From: SIG589 sp045652465
Lineage (GTDB): Bacteria; Bacillota; Clostridia; Oscillospirales; Acutalibacteraceae
Direction of reading: 5' to 3'
NCBI GenBank assembly: GCA_045652465.1
Contig: JAZRUI010000015.1
Coordinates: forward strand, 62,001 to 126,000
DNA: 64,000 nt
Position numbers and translations under genes: made by a program. The notes under the pieces were generated by a model. It saw only the letters and a list, made by a program, of their open reading frames with translations, was not told the origin of the DNA and searched no databases. Positions 34,063-43,024 of the stretch are shown here, piece by piece; the first letter of the stretch is position 1; each line of letters opens with the position of its first letter.

Positions 34063-34885
34063 ATTTTTTAAGAAGAATAAGCGTGACTGCGGCGATAATA
34101 ATAAGAACCGCTCCCGCACCGACCCAAACAAAAATGAGGTTTCCGCTGTCGTTATTATCGCTTTGCGGCTGCGAAACCAAAACATCGGTCGGCTCGGAGG
34201 AGGATTCCTCCATAGGGCTCGAAACAGTTTCCGAGCTAACCTCAATTTTTGAGCTGCTTTGGGGTTTCGAGGAGGGCTTAACGGGATTAGAGGAAGGGCG
34301 CGGAATATCAGGCTTCGAGGAAACGGGCGTTGAGGAGGTTTCCTCTTTAATATCAATAAGCGGGCAGCCGAAGAATGCATCCTCTCCGATTTTCGGCATA
34401 TCGGCAGGGAAGTTAACCTCTTCAAGCGAAGCCACACCATAAAACATATATTTCGGAATTTTCTTAACCCCCGAGGCAACATTAACGGTTTTAAGCGAGG
34501 TGCAGCCCTCAAAAATCGGGCGTTCAGCGCTGCCCGATGCTCCGCAGTTAACCGATTTAAAATTAACCGTTTCAAGATTGGTGCAACCCTCAAAGGCATT
34601 ATAACTGATAACGCTAACAAACTCGCCGATGGTAACCGAGGTTATATTAACGGCATCCTTGAAGGCTTCGATTCCTATGTTAGTAATGCAGTAGCCGCCA
34701 TAAAAATCGGGAATAATAACATCGCCGCTGATATCGGGCGAAACGCCTGTTATCTCGGCATAGCCATCAACCGCCTTAACTTGAAAATCTCCATCCCAAA
34801 CGGCGGAAGCCTCGAGATTTAGAGCAAAAGAGGAGAGCGAAAAAAGCAGCATTAAACTAATTAAAAGCGTCAATAATTTTTTCAT
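34061..34885 (-). CDS. BspA-like leucine-rich repeat surface protein 2
   Basis: A 274-residue paralogue of the adjacent gene with the same plan: signal peptide (1-~27), one block of BspA-type repeats (ITNIGIEAFKDAVNITSVTIGEF, 64-86; YNAFEGCTNLETVNF; EDAFFGCPLIDI), a Ser/Pro-rich stalk and the C-terminal helix FVWVGAGAVLIIIAAVTLILL followed by KK. Identity is highest in the signal peptide, repeat block and anchor, and lower in the stalk, as expected after a tandem duplication. Has its own promoter and terminator. Confidence 0.9.
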   Translation of the reverse strand: MKKLLTLLISLMLLFSLSSFALNLEASAVWDGDFQVKAVDGYAEITGVSPDISGDVIIPDFYGGYCITNIGIEAFKDAVNITSVTIGEFVSVISYNAFEGCTNLETVNFKSVNCGASGSAERPIFEGCTSLKTVNVASGVKKIPKYMFYGVASLEEVNFPADMPKIGEDAFFGCPLIDIKEETSSTPVSSKPDIPRPSSNPVKPSSKPQSSSKIEVSSETVSSPMEESSSEPTDVLVSQPQSDNNDSGNLIFVWVGAGAVLIIIAAVTLILLKK

Positions 34886-34907
34886 CCTCGATTCCTCCTT
34901 TAGTTAA

Positions 34908-34936
34908 AGTTTATCATAATCCGCGCTTGGGCGCAA
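34908..34936 (-). promoter_or_regulatory. promoter of LRR protein 2
   Basis: Minus strand TTGCGC (34936-34931), 17-base spacer, TAAACT (34913-34908). Confidence 0.55.
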
Positions 34937-34961
34937 GCATCTAAAAAATATTATGATGTTG

Positions 34962-34990
34962 TTGAAAAAAGTCGCAAAAGGTGGTAAAAT
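34962..34990 (+). promoter_or_regulatory. promoter of the asparagine synthetase-like gene
   Basis: TTGAAA (34962-34967), 17-base spacer, TAAAAT (34985-34990), 30 bases before the ATG. Confidence 0.75.
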
Positions 34991-35019
34991 CGGGATAGTT
35001 CAAGAAAAGGATTGGTTAG

Positions 35020-36549
35020 ATGAAGCTTAAAGCCTACAGCGGTCACATCCGCAACCATAAAGCACTTTGCGAAACGCTCGGCATCGATGCGTCGCTTCCG
35101 CGTGCCGCGCGCGAGGAGGCTATCTTGCTCGCCGCTTATAAAGAGTGGGGCGGGGATATGGCAAATCATATCTATGGTATGTTTGCGTTTGTTATCGAAA
35201 ACGATGATGGCTCGCTTTTCCTTTGCCGCGACCAATTCGGAACCAAACCCCTCTATTATTATGAAACCGGGAACGGCCTGCTCTATGGCAACACCATCCG
35301 CGAATTGATGGCAGGCGAGGGCTTTAAAAAAGAGCTAAACCTAAAAATGCTTCAAATATATCTAACCATGACCTACACTACGGGGGATGAAACCTTCTTT
35401 GCGGGGGTTAAAAAGCTTCTCCCCGGTAGATATATGACCTATAAAAACGGCGAAAAAAGCATCACTCGTTATTGGCGCCCAACCTTTGCTCCCGATGAGA
35501 GCCGCACGCTCGAGGACTGGGCAACCGAAATCCATGAAACCTTGAAAACGGTTATGACCGAGGTTAAAGAGGATAGCGAATATGTCGAGAGCTTCCTCTC
35601 GGGCGGAGTCGATTCCTCCTATGTCCTCGCGGTTTCCGATGCCGCGGCGGCAAACTCCTGCGGCTATGATGATAGCCGCCTCGATGAATCGGGTCTCGCG
35701 CGAACAACCGCCGAGCTGTTAAACCGCCGCTTTAACCGCTGCGTTATAACCCCCGAGGATTATTTCGCCGCTGTGCCCTATGTTATGTATAATATGGAGC
35801 AGCCGCTGGGCGATGCATCGGCAGTTGCCTTTGCGCTCGGTTGTATCGCAACCGCGAAAACGACCGATATTTGCTATTCAGGCGAGGGTGCCGATGAATT
35901 CTTCGGCGGATATAATATGTATCGCAACGCCGAGCGTTATGGCGAAAACCTTAAAACCTTCTATGTTGGCAACACCAATATAATGAAGGAGGAGGAAAAG
36001 CGCAAAATCCTCAAAAAATATTATGATAATTTTGAGCCTATCGATTTGGTTCGTGAACTCTATTCACAAAACGAGGGACTCGACCCGCTCTCGAAAATGA
36101 CCGATGTCGATATTCAAGTTTGGCTCGAGGGCGATATTTACCTTAATGTTGATAAAATGAGTCGCGCTGCGGGTCTTGAGGTTAGAATGCCCCTAACCGA
36201 CCTGCGCATATTCGATATTGCCTCGCGCGTGCCCTCAAAATATAAGGTAACCGAGCAGCAAAATAAATTAGCACTGCGCACCGCAGCATCAAAGGTGCTG
36301 CCCGAGGAGATAGCCTTTAGAGGAAAGCTCGGCTTTGTTGTTCCCATCCGCGTTTGGATGGCGGATGAGCGCTATAACGCCGATGTCCGCGCAAAATTCA
36401 GCAGCGATTATGCAGCGCAGTTTTTCAACCTCGATGAGATAAATGCCATTTTCGAGGAATATATAGGCGGCAACTCGGATAACTGGCGCAAGGTTTATGT
36501 AATCTATTCCTTCCTCGTTTGGTATGAAGAATATTTTATAAAAAGATAA
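35020..36549 (+). CDS. asparagine synthetase-like protein lacking the N-terminal glutaminase nucleophile
   Basis: A 509-residue relative of AsnB. The synthetase half is intact: ATP-pyrophosphatase loop SFLSGGVDSSY (P-loop at 194-200), CYSGEGADEFFGGY and LTDLRIFDIA...KLALRTAASKVLPEEI...KLGFVVPI. The glutaminase half begins only at the region equal to residue ~60 of AsnB (YSGHIRNHKAL corresponds to NGEIYNYKEL), so the catalytic Cys2 and the first oxyanion residues are absent. The gene is not broken: promoter, AAAGGA site and ATG sit where the missing part would be. It should therefore use free ammonia or another nucleophile, or make a different amide. Single-gene unit. Confidence 0.85.
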   Translation: MKLKAYSGHIRNHKALCETLGIDASLPRAAREEAILLAAYKEWGGDMANHIYGMFAFVIENDDGSLFLCRDQFGTKPLYYYETGNGLLYGNTIRELMAGEGFKKELNLKMLQIYLTMTYTTGDETFFAGVKKLLPGRYMTYKNGEKSITRYWRPTFAPDESRTLEDWATEIHETLKTVMTEVKEDSEYVESFLSGGVDSSYVLAVSDAAAANSCGYDDSRLDESGLARTTAELLNRRFNRCVITPEDYFAAVPYVMYNMEQPLGDASAVAFALGCIATAKTTDICYSGEGADEFFGGYNMYRNAERYGENLKTFYVGNTNIMKEEEKRKILKKYYDNFEPIDLVRELYSQNEGLDPLSKMTDVDIQVWLEGDIYLNVDKMSRAAGLEVRMPLTDLRIFDIASRVPSKYKVTEQQNKLALRTAASKVLPEEIAFRGKLGFVVPIRVWMADERYNADVRAKFSSDYAAQFFNLDEINAIFEEYIGGNSDNWRKVYVIYSFLVWYEEYFIKR

Positions 36550-36586
36550 ATTAAAAGGACTCGGTATTCCGAGTCCTTTTCTTATT
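36548..36586. terminator. bidirectional terminator
   Basis: AAAAGGACTCGG, TATT, CCGAGTCCTTTT between convergent genes. Confidence 0.85.
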
Positions 36587-37478
36587 CAACAATGGCGCCT
36601 TCAAACGATATAAAGGCATCCTGTATAGAGCTTAAATCCGCGTGGGTATAGCGGTAGTTGCGCTTTTTAACCGCCGTGCGGAACTGTTGCGGCGATTGCC
36701 CAAGCTTTTGCTTGAAAACGTGGGTAAAATGCTGCCGACTGTTGTATCCGATTAGCTCGGCTATCGCCTCGATTGTGGCGTTGCTGCTGCGCAAAAGGTC
36801 GCAAGCCTTGCTGATGCGGAAATCTGTAAGATAATCTACAAACGTGGTTGAGAGCTCCTCACGGAAGAGCTTTTGCATACGACGTTCGCCAATGCCAATC
36901 TCGGCACAAAGCAAACCAAGCGTGATGGGGGACTTGTAGTTCTTGCTGATGTAGGAAATTGCTTTGCGAGTGTGGGCGCACAGCATGGGTGCTAATTGGC
37001 GGCCGAAAATTTCTTCAGCAATCCTGCATAAAAAAGCCTTAGCAAGCAGTGTAACGCTTTGATAAACGTTGCCTGAGCGGTATTGGGTTTCGTGGCAGCG
37101 TTGCAAAAGCAGCATAAGCTCGCGCAGCTCCTTGGTGCCCGAAAAAATAAGATATTCCCTATCGCAGTTTAAAAGTTTTGCAAGTTCCTTGCCGTCGTCT
37201 TCCGAGATAGGCGGGCAACTTAACTCCAGGGTTAAAATTCTCGTGTCAATATCCGGCATAGTGGAAAAATGATATTTAACGCCGTCAAAAACAATGCACA
37301 CGTCGCCCTGCGCCAACCGAAGCAAACGCTCGCCGCTTTTGGATTCTATTTGCAGGCTGAACGGGTTATCATCGGCTAGAATTATGTGTATTCCGCGAGC
37401 GGATTTGATTGGCGATGTATAGTTGTTATAGCTGATAAAACTATAACTCTCTATTTCAAATCGATTTTTTTCTATCAT
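36582..37478 (-). CDS. AraC-family regulator 1
   Basis: A 298-residue regulator; ATG at 37478 after GGTGAT. The N-terminal ~170 residues are a cupin-like ligand domain (ESYSFISYNNYTSPIKSARGIHIIL, 8-32; GDVCIVFDGVKYHFS). The C-terminal ~100 residues hold both AraC helix-turn-helix motifs (SPITLGLLCAEIGIGERRMQKLFREEL and ATIEAIAELIGYNSRQHFTHVFKQKLGQSPQQFR within 200-275). Divergent from the sialidase-like gene, which it likely controls, with ~160 bases of shared upstream sequence. Confidence 0.9.
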   Translation of the reverse strand: MIEKNRFEIESYSFISYNNYTSPIKSARGIHIILADDNPFSLQIESKSGERLLRLAQGDVCIVFDGVKYHFSTMPDIDTRILTLELSCPPISEDDGKELAKLLNCDREYLIFSGTKELRELMLLLQRCHETQYRSGNVYQSVTLLAKAFLCRIAEEIFGRQLAPMLCAHTRKAISYISKNYKSPITLGLLCAEIGIGERRMQKLFREELSTTFVDYLTDFRISKACDLLRSSNATIEAIAELIGYNSRQHFTHVFKQKLGQSPQQFRTAVKKRNYRYTHADLSSIQDAFISFEGAIVE

Positions 37479-37585
37479 AAATATCACCAATTAAAGTATA
37501 TAGTCCGGCTTGAAGTAATGCAAGCGTTTTGTTCGCAATTTATTTCAAAGTGGCACATTGAGCGAACAATACTAGACATAATATA

Positions 37586-37614
37586 TTGCATTTACGGTAT
37601 ATTTGTGCCATAAT
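37586..37614 (+). promoter_or_regulatory. possible promoter of the sialidase-like gene
   Basis: TTGCAT (37586-37591), 17-base spacer, CATAAT (37609-37614); a moderate match, as expected of an activated promoter. Confidence 0.5.
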
Positions 37615-37639
37615 AAACCCAACCAAAGGAGGTTATGTA

Positions 37640-39475
37640 ATGAAAATTTATGATGATAGTTGGATATCCGACCGTCGGAGAGCAGTTGTTGTTCCGCAAC
37701 ACGGTTGTGCTGATACCATAGCTGAAGGCAAGCACCTTTTAGACATCGCTTCAATGATGTTTCATACAACAATCGGTAACATCCCCGAAGGCCTTGCAGG
37801 AGAGAATTTTCTTTTCACCGATTCTTTTTCCAACATCGGTATGACGGTTAAAAAGAGTGGTTGGATGCTTATTGTTGTCGAGCAAGAGCCTGAAACACCG
37901 ACCCCCAACGATATTTCATTTTATCTAAATCTCCGTATTCCGGGCACTTTCAAAAAGGTTGCCGATTTTGAAGAGGGCGAACTGCTTCCCGGATGGCAAA
38001 CTCCGCTCTCTCTTTTAGGCGGCTTTGTTCCCGAGGGAACCGATTTCCAAAGCGCAATCATCCGCGGCGCGTTGTCGGTTGTTATTTGCGATATTGACCC
38101 CGACTATGTTCCTATCAAGCAAACCGAGATGGTTGAGGAAAACCTCCGCCTTTCAATGCTTCCTTGCGGGTATCTGTCGGGCGAAGCTCTTGCCGCAGAT
38201 ATGGAATATTATCGCCCGTATAACCGCGGTTATCAGGCTGTTCCAACCATAGCCCACACCCCAAACGGAACATTTTATGTTGCTATTATGGCCGACCCCT
38301 TCGGCAAAACCTTCTGCGGCGGCGAGAACTACTATGGCTATATCCCGATTTTGCGCAGCTGCGATGGTATCAATTGGGATAACCCGATAACCGTTTTCGA
38401 CCCCGATAAGGATGGTCCCAGCCGTGTATACGACCCCGCTCTTTTCACTGTGGGCGACCGCCTTTACCTCATCTACACCCAGCAGGTTGGTATTGAATCG
38501 AACTATTCGGGAAGACAGGGTCAGTGGATAACCTATTGTGATAATCCCGAAAGTGATGCTCCCGTCTGGAGCGAGCCGAAAAGAATGTTCGATGGCTTTT
38601 ATCGTGATGTTCCCATTAAAGCCTCGGATGGCAAGTGGTATTTCGCAAATTATTTTTCTCGCCACGCTATGCCCGAATATTATACTGAAGAAAGCCTTGC
38701 CCGCGGCAACGGCCCCAGAATATACGCAAGCGACGACCTTGAAAAATTTGAATATGTTTGCACACCCGAGGGTGGCGAAAGCGACACAGGCGAGGCCAGC
38801 ATTGTCGAAACTGCGGAAGGCGAGCTTATGCTTGTGGAACGCAATAGTTTAGGAACAAGATATAATAGAGCAAGACTCGCTTCCCCCGATAAATGGGATG
38901 GCTACAAGCTCCTCCGTTATGATAACAACGATGAAAATAGCGATATTATGCAAACGGTTTATTCGCTCAATAATATCAAGCGTCTTGCATCGGGCAACCT
39001 CGTGCTTACCTTCCACGATAACAACACGAAAATTCGTGATAATATGGCTATTGCACTATCGAAAGATGGCGGTGTTACCTGGCCTTATAAACTAATGCTC
39101 GATACCCGCGTTCACACTTCCTATGCTATGATTGATGAGATGGAAAACGGCGATATCATAATAATCTATGACCAGGGCAGAGGTCGCACCGTCCGCCCGG
39201 GCAGCAGCGAGATTTTATATGCTCGCCTGCGCGAAGAGGATATAATAGCGGGCAAACCCGTAACCCCTCGCGCGGTGTTAAAGCGCCTCGTGTCGCGCTA
39301 TGAGGAAGCCCCGCGAGAGGATACCTTCATAGAGCAGTATGCCGCCGCCGAGCGCATAATGGTAGCGCACCCCGAGGCAAAGGATGATATCGAGAAGGCG
39401 ATAGCCGCCGCAAAGACCGCCTGCACCCTCGAAAACTATCTCTCCCTTTGCGAAACCTGCGATAAATATATCTAA
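37640..39475 (+). CDS. sialidase/BNR-type beta-propeller glycosidase
   Basis: A 611-residue protein without signal peptide, so intracellular. AAAGGAGG precedes the ATG at 37640. Residues ~20-190 form an unrecognised N-terminal domain; ~200-560 form a six-bladed propeller with Asp-box-like and BNR elements (PTIAHTPNGTFYVAIMADPF; RSCDGINWDNPITVF; YDPALFTVGDRLYLIYTQQ; PIKASDGKWYFANYFSR; GEASIVETAEGELMLVERN; ALSKDGGVTWPYKL). The pattern matches BNR_2 exo-alpha-sialidase-like proteins. C-terminal ~50 residues are helical. Its exact substrate is not shown by sequence; an adjacent beta-mannosidase suggests host N-glycans. Confidence 0.75.
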   Translation: MKIYDDSWISDRRRAVVVPQHGCADTIAEGKHLLDIASMMFHTTIGNIPEGLAGENFLFTDSFSNIGMTVKKSGWMLIVVEQEPETPTPNDISFYLNLRIPGTFKKVADFEEGELLPGWQTPLSLLGGFVPEGTDFQSAIIRGALSVVICDIDPDYVPIKQTEMVEENLRLSMLPCGYLSGEALAADMEYYRPYNRGYQAVPTIAHTPNGTFYVAIMADPFGKTFCGGENYYGYIPILRSCDGINWDNPITVFDPDKDGPSRVYDPALFTVGDRLYLIYTQQVGIESNYSGRQGQWITYCDNPESDAPVWSEPKRMFDGFYRDVPIKASDGKWYFANYFSRHAMPEYYTEESLARGNGPRIYASDDLEKFEYVCTPEGGESDTGEASIVETAEGELMLVERNSLGTRYNRARLASPDKWDGYKLLRYDNNDENSDIMQTVYSLNNIKRLASGNLVLTFHDNNTKIRDNMAIALSKDGGVTWPYKLMLDTRVHTSYAMIDEMENGDIIIIYDQGRGRTVRPGSSEILYARLREEDIIAGKPVTPRAVLKRLVSRYEEAPREDTFIEQYAAAERIMVAHPEAKDDIEKAIAAAKTACTLENYLSLCETCDKYI

Positions 39476-39514
39476 AATAAAAACCCCGAGATTTCTCTCG
39501 GGGATTTTATTTTT
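39474..39514 (+). terminator. terminator of the sialidase-like gene
   Basis: ACCCCGAGA, TTTC, TCTCGGGG then ATTTTATTTTTTT. It is nearly identical to the terminators at 43029 and 43220. Confidence 0.85.
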
Positions 39515-39552
39515 TTAGATTAGAACTTGCCGCTTGTCTCATCATCGGGGCG
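39480..39552 (-). repeat. third, decayed copy of the GGGtGRT gene end
   Basis: The terminator stem is followed by TTTAGATTAGAACTTGCCG, identical to the sequence at 43252-43273, then a short shared piece CATCATCGGGGC. Past this point (39553-39673) nothing codes. Confidence 0.65.
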
Positions 39553-39673
39553 CACTCTAAAGCAGTTGATAAAATACCTTTTCGGGGCATGGCACGAAAG
39601 CCTTGATATGACTTGTTTTTTGCTTGCAAAATCCGCCCCACTAAACACATCGTTTTGAGCTTTATTAATCGCA

Positions 39674-40459
39674 TTATAACGCGTTTTTATATGCTTTCAT
39701 ATATTGACTCGGTGTTTGTCCTGTTTTGGATTTGAAACATTTTGAAAAATAACCAATGTTGGAAAAGCCGCACAATTCGGCGGCGTTGGTGACCGAAACC
39801 TCGCCCGATGAGAGCAACTGGCGCGCTAATAAAATTCGCTTATCTATAACATCGGTCATAGGTGCCACGCCATAAAGCCCGCGGTATATTTCGCAAAAGC
39901 GGCTTTGCGAATAGCCGCTTCTTGATGCCATTTCTAAAAGGGACCACTCTTTTTCGGGCGATTCATTAATAGCTCTATGCACCGCCGCAACCTCGCTTTG
40001 CGCAACGCTTTCCGTGCGAAGATTCAAAAGCTCGCGGTGAAGCCCTATAATTAACTGTGTCATGAGGCTTTTAATCATATCCTCGGTTCCTTTGTCGGTT
40101 TGCTTATATTCGGTAAAAATCCGCTTCATAAGTTTATGAACAAAAAAACCATCATCTATATGAAAAGCGCGGTTTGTGGGAAGGGGATATTTTTCTAAAA
40201 GTTCTTCCAAATCCTTGCCGCTTATATGTATCCAATCGTTTATAGAACCGCCCTCTATATCTTCGCGCGGCCCGTGATATATAAGCTCATTTGGTGTGTT
40301 TATAACTATATCGCCCTTTTCCCCCATAAGCATTTCGCCATCGCAAAGAAAAGTAAAAGGGGTTTGGAAATATAGAAAAACAAACTCATCATACCGCGCC
40401 TTGCGGCAAAAATCCCCTTTCGAGTGGTGTGTGTCTATGCCCATAACACGAATATTCAT
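39674..40459 (-). CDS. AraC-family regulator 2
   Basis: A 261-residue regulator; true ATG at 40459, just after GGGTGAT, because the longer open frame runs through the mannosidase gene on the other strand. N-terminal cupin-type domain with FLYFQTPFTFLCDGEMLMGEKGDIVI; C-terminal double helix-turn-helix with WSLLEMASRSGYSQSRFCEIYRGLYGVAPMTDV and VSVTNAAELCGFSNIGYFSKCFKSKTGQTPSQYM within 170-258. Divergent from the beta-mannosidase gene with ~110 bases between, hence its probable regulator. Confidence 0.9.
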   Translation of the reverse strand: MNIRVMGIDTHHSKGDFCRKARYDEFVFLYFQTPFTFLCDGEMLMGEKGDIVINTPNELIYHGPREDIEGGSINDWIHISGKDLEELLEKYPLPTNRAFHIDDGFFVHKLMKRIFTEYKQTDKGTEDMIKSLMTQLIIGLHRELLNLRTESVAQSEVAAVHRAINESPEKEWSLLEMASRSGYSQSRFCEIYRGLYGVAPMTDVIDKRILLARQLLSSGEVSVTNAAELCGFSNIGYFSKCFKSKTGQTPSQYMKAYKNAL

Positions 40460-40570
40460 AAAATCACCCAAATCGTAAGATAGTGTAAAAAGTTCGGTAG
40501 ATATTGCCTTGTATAATCTATCATACCGTAATAAAATATAAATGTAAATATATTTTTTTAGGTGAATGTT

Positions 40571-42982
40571 ATGAAAAGATATAATCTTTGCGGACAATGG
40601 AAATTGACGGGCGGTGACTATGAGTGCATGGGCGCCGTGCCCGGCTCGGTTTATTCTTTTTTGTTGAATAACGGTCTTATGAATGACCCGTATTATCGCG
40701 ATAATGAATTGGAAGCTACTAAAATAATGGAGAATGATTTTGCATTCAGCCGTAAATTTCAATTTAATAAACCTGCTTTCAATCGCGTTTTGCTTTGCTG
40801 TGACGGACTTGATACTCTTTGCGAGTTATCGATAAACGGTGTGTTTATAGCCAAGACCGATAATATGCATCGTAGTTATGAGTTTGATATAACCGATGCG
40901 CTGAAGGATGGCGAAAACGAAATAAAGGCGCTCTTTTTATCCCCCAATAAATTCATGCGCGAGATGCATCAAAAGGCTCCCGAGCGCTGCATTGAGCAAA
41001 GCATGAAAGGCTTTCCGCATCTTCGCAAGGCAAGCTGTATGATGGGATGGGACTGGGGCCCGCGCCTGCCCGATGCGGGAATATGGCGGGATATTTATCT
41101 ATTAGAAGTGGATTCCGATAGAATAACCGATTTTCATATCATCCAGCGCCACGAAAACGGCCGTGTGTTTGTAACCCCCACGGTTTCAACCGAGCGCGGC
41201 GCAGCGGAAATAAAAATAACCTTAACAACGCCTATCGGTGATGTTTTAAGTTTAACTGCAAATGCTGAAAATGAAATAGCAAACCCGCAACTTTGGTGGC
41301 CAAACGGCTATGGTGCACAACCGCTTTATAAGTTGCTTATCGAACTTATCGAAAACGGAAAAACGGTTGATGGTAAAGAGGTTAAAATCGGTCTTCGAAC
41401 CCTTCGTCTTGCAAGGGAAGAGGATGAATACGGGGAGAGCTTTTGCCACGAAATAAACGGTGTTCGCATCTTTGCGATGGGCACGAACTATGTTCCCGAA
41501 GATAATATTTTGTCCCGACTATCGCGCGAGCGCACGGAAAAACTTTTAAAGCACGCCGTTGCCGCAAACAACAATGTTATTCGTGTTTGGGGCGGCGGAA
41601 TTTATCCGCCCGATTATTTCTTTGAAATTTGTGATGAGTTGGGTCTTTTGGTTTTCCAAGACCTTATGTTTGCCTGCCTTTCCTTGCCTTGCACTCCCGA
41701 AATGCTCTCTAATATTTCGGTTGAGGTGCGCCAAAATCTTGCGCGCATACGCCACCATGCATGTCTTGCCTGTATATGCGGCAACAATGAAATAGAAATC
41801 GCGATGGATTGGTGGAGGGGCGAAGGAGAAACAAAGCGCCGTGCAACATATATTAAGGTGTTTGAGCGTTTGCTTCCTTCTATCGCAAAAGAGGTTTGTC
41901 CCGAAATTGATTACACAACCTCATCTCCAACAGCCCACGGCGGCTTTATTGATACTCGCAATTATAATATCGGCGATAGCCATATTTGGCGCGTTTGGCA
42001 TGAAAATTATCCGTTCACCGAGTTTCGCAATCATAAATATAGATATTTAAGCGAATTTGGAATGGCTTCTATTCCCAACGAAAAAACTGTTAATGAGTTC
42101 ACAGCGCCGGAAGACCGCAACCTGATGAGCAGGGTTATGGAACTGCACTTCCGCGATTTTGGCGCAAGCGGAAAACTTCTTACATATCTTAGCAATTATT
42201 TTCTTTATCCACACGATTTCGGCACACTCATATATGCCACGCAACTGCTGCAGGCGGAAGCCATCCGCACTGCCGTTGAGCACCTGCGCGCAAACCGTGG
42301 ACAGTGTATGGGCACGCTTATTTGGCAGCTTAACGACATCTATCCCGTGTCGTCTTGGGCGGCAATTGATTCGAGCGGCAGATATAGAGCGCTTCAGTAT
42401 GCCACCCGCCGCATCTATGCGCCCGTGGCAATAGCTTGCGAGGAAATCGGTGAGTGCGATACCCGCCCGTATATTTGTATGCAGCCCGACCTTATCGACT
42501 ATCAAACCACCGCAAAAATTTCGGTAACCAACGAAACAATGCAGGACATTTCGGGCACTGTTTTTTGGGAGCTTCGCAACGCGGATGCGGAAATTTTGCA
42601 GTCGGGCAGTAGCGATATAACCGTTGCTGCGCTTTCGGCATATAACCTGCCCGTGTTGGATTTCAATAAAACCGATGTTCGCAATAATTATATAAGCTTT
42701 TGTTTCGTGGCCAACGGCGAGACGGTGTCATCAGGCACAGCAATTTTCACCCGTTTTAAGCATTACGATTTTAAGAATCCTAATCTTCGCTGTGAAATAG
42801 AGGGTGATGAAATCACGGTTTATGCCGATGCTTATGCTAAATATGTTGAAATTGATTCGCCCGATAGTGATTTTGTGCTTTCGGATAACTATTTTGATAT
42901 GAATGCCGGCAAAAAGACGGTTAAAATATTGGAGGGCACACCTAAAACCATCCGTTTGCGTAGTGTATATGATATAAGATAA
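40571..42982 (+). CDS. GH2 beta-mannosidase
   Basis: An 803-residue cytoplasmic exo-hydrolase that removes terminal beta-1,4-mannose, for instance from the N-glycan core or mannan oligomers. The ATG at 40571 lies five bases after GGTGA. N-terminal sugar-binding sandwich (~1-170) with the mannosidase start LCGQWKLTG, MGAVPGSVYSFLL and DPYYRDNE; immunoglobulin-like domain; TIM barrel ~290-600 with ALGRVWGGGIYPPDYFFEICDELG-type segment, acid/base E407 in CICGNNEIE and nucleophile E495 in YLSEFG. C-terminal beta domains complete. Family-length and intact. Confidence 0.93.
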   Translation: MKRYNLCGQWKLTGGDYECMGAVPGSVYSFLLNNGLMNDPYYRDNELEATKIMENDFAFSRKFQFNKPAFNRVLLCCDGLDTLCELSINGVFIAKTDNMHRSYEFDITDALKDGENEIKALFLSPNKFMREMHQKAPERCIEQSMKGFPHLRKASCMMGWDWGPRLPDAGIWRDIYLLEVDSDRITDFHIIQRHENGRVFVTPTVSTERGAAEIKITLTTPIGDVLSLTANAENEIANPQLWWPNGYGAQPLYKLLIELIENGKTVDGKEVKIGLRTLRLAREEDEYGESFCHEINGVRIFAMGTNYVPEDNILSRLSRERTEKLLKHAVAANNNVIRVWGGGIYPPDYFFEICDELGLLVFQDLMFACLSLPCTPEMLSNISVEVRQNLARIRHHACLACICGNNEIEIAMDWWRGEGETKRRATYIKVFERLLPSIAKEVCPEIDYTTSSPTAHGGFIDTRNYNIGDSHIWRVWHENYPFTEFRNHKYRYLSEFGMASIPNEKTVNEFTAPEDRNLMSRVMELHFRDFGASGKLLTYLSNYFLYPHDFGTLIYATQLLQAEAIRTAVEHLRANRGQCMGTLIWQLNDIYPVSSWAAIDSSGRYRALQYATRRIYAPVAIACEEIGECDTRPYICMQPDLIDYQTTAKISVTNETMQDISGTVFWELRNADAEILQSGSSDITVAALSAYNLPVLDFNKTDVRNNYISFCFVANGETVSSGTAIFTRFKHYDFKNPNLRCEIEGDEITVYADAYAKYVEIDSPDSDFVLSDNYFDMNAGKKTVKILEGTPKTIRLRSVYDIR

Positions 42983-43024
42983 AACAAAAATATTTCTATA
43001 CAAACCTGAAAATCGGCAACAAGG

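Noticed and set aside
34886..35019. Possible frameshifted N-terminus of the asparagine synthetase-like gene
   Set aside because: All three frames were checked by eye; none encodes MCGI or the missing part, and the region holds two divergent promoters.
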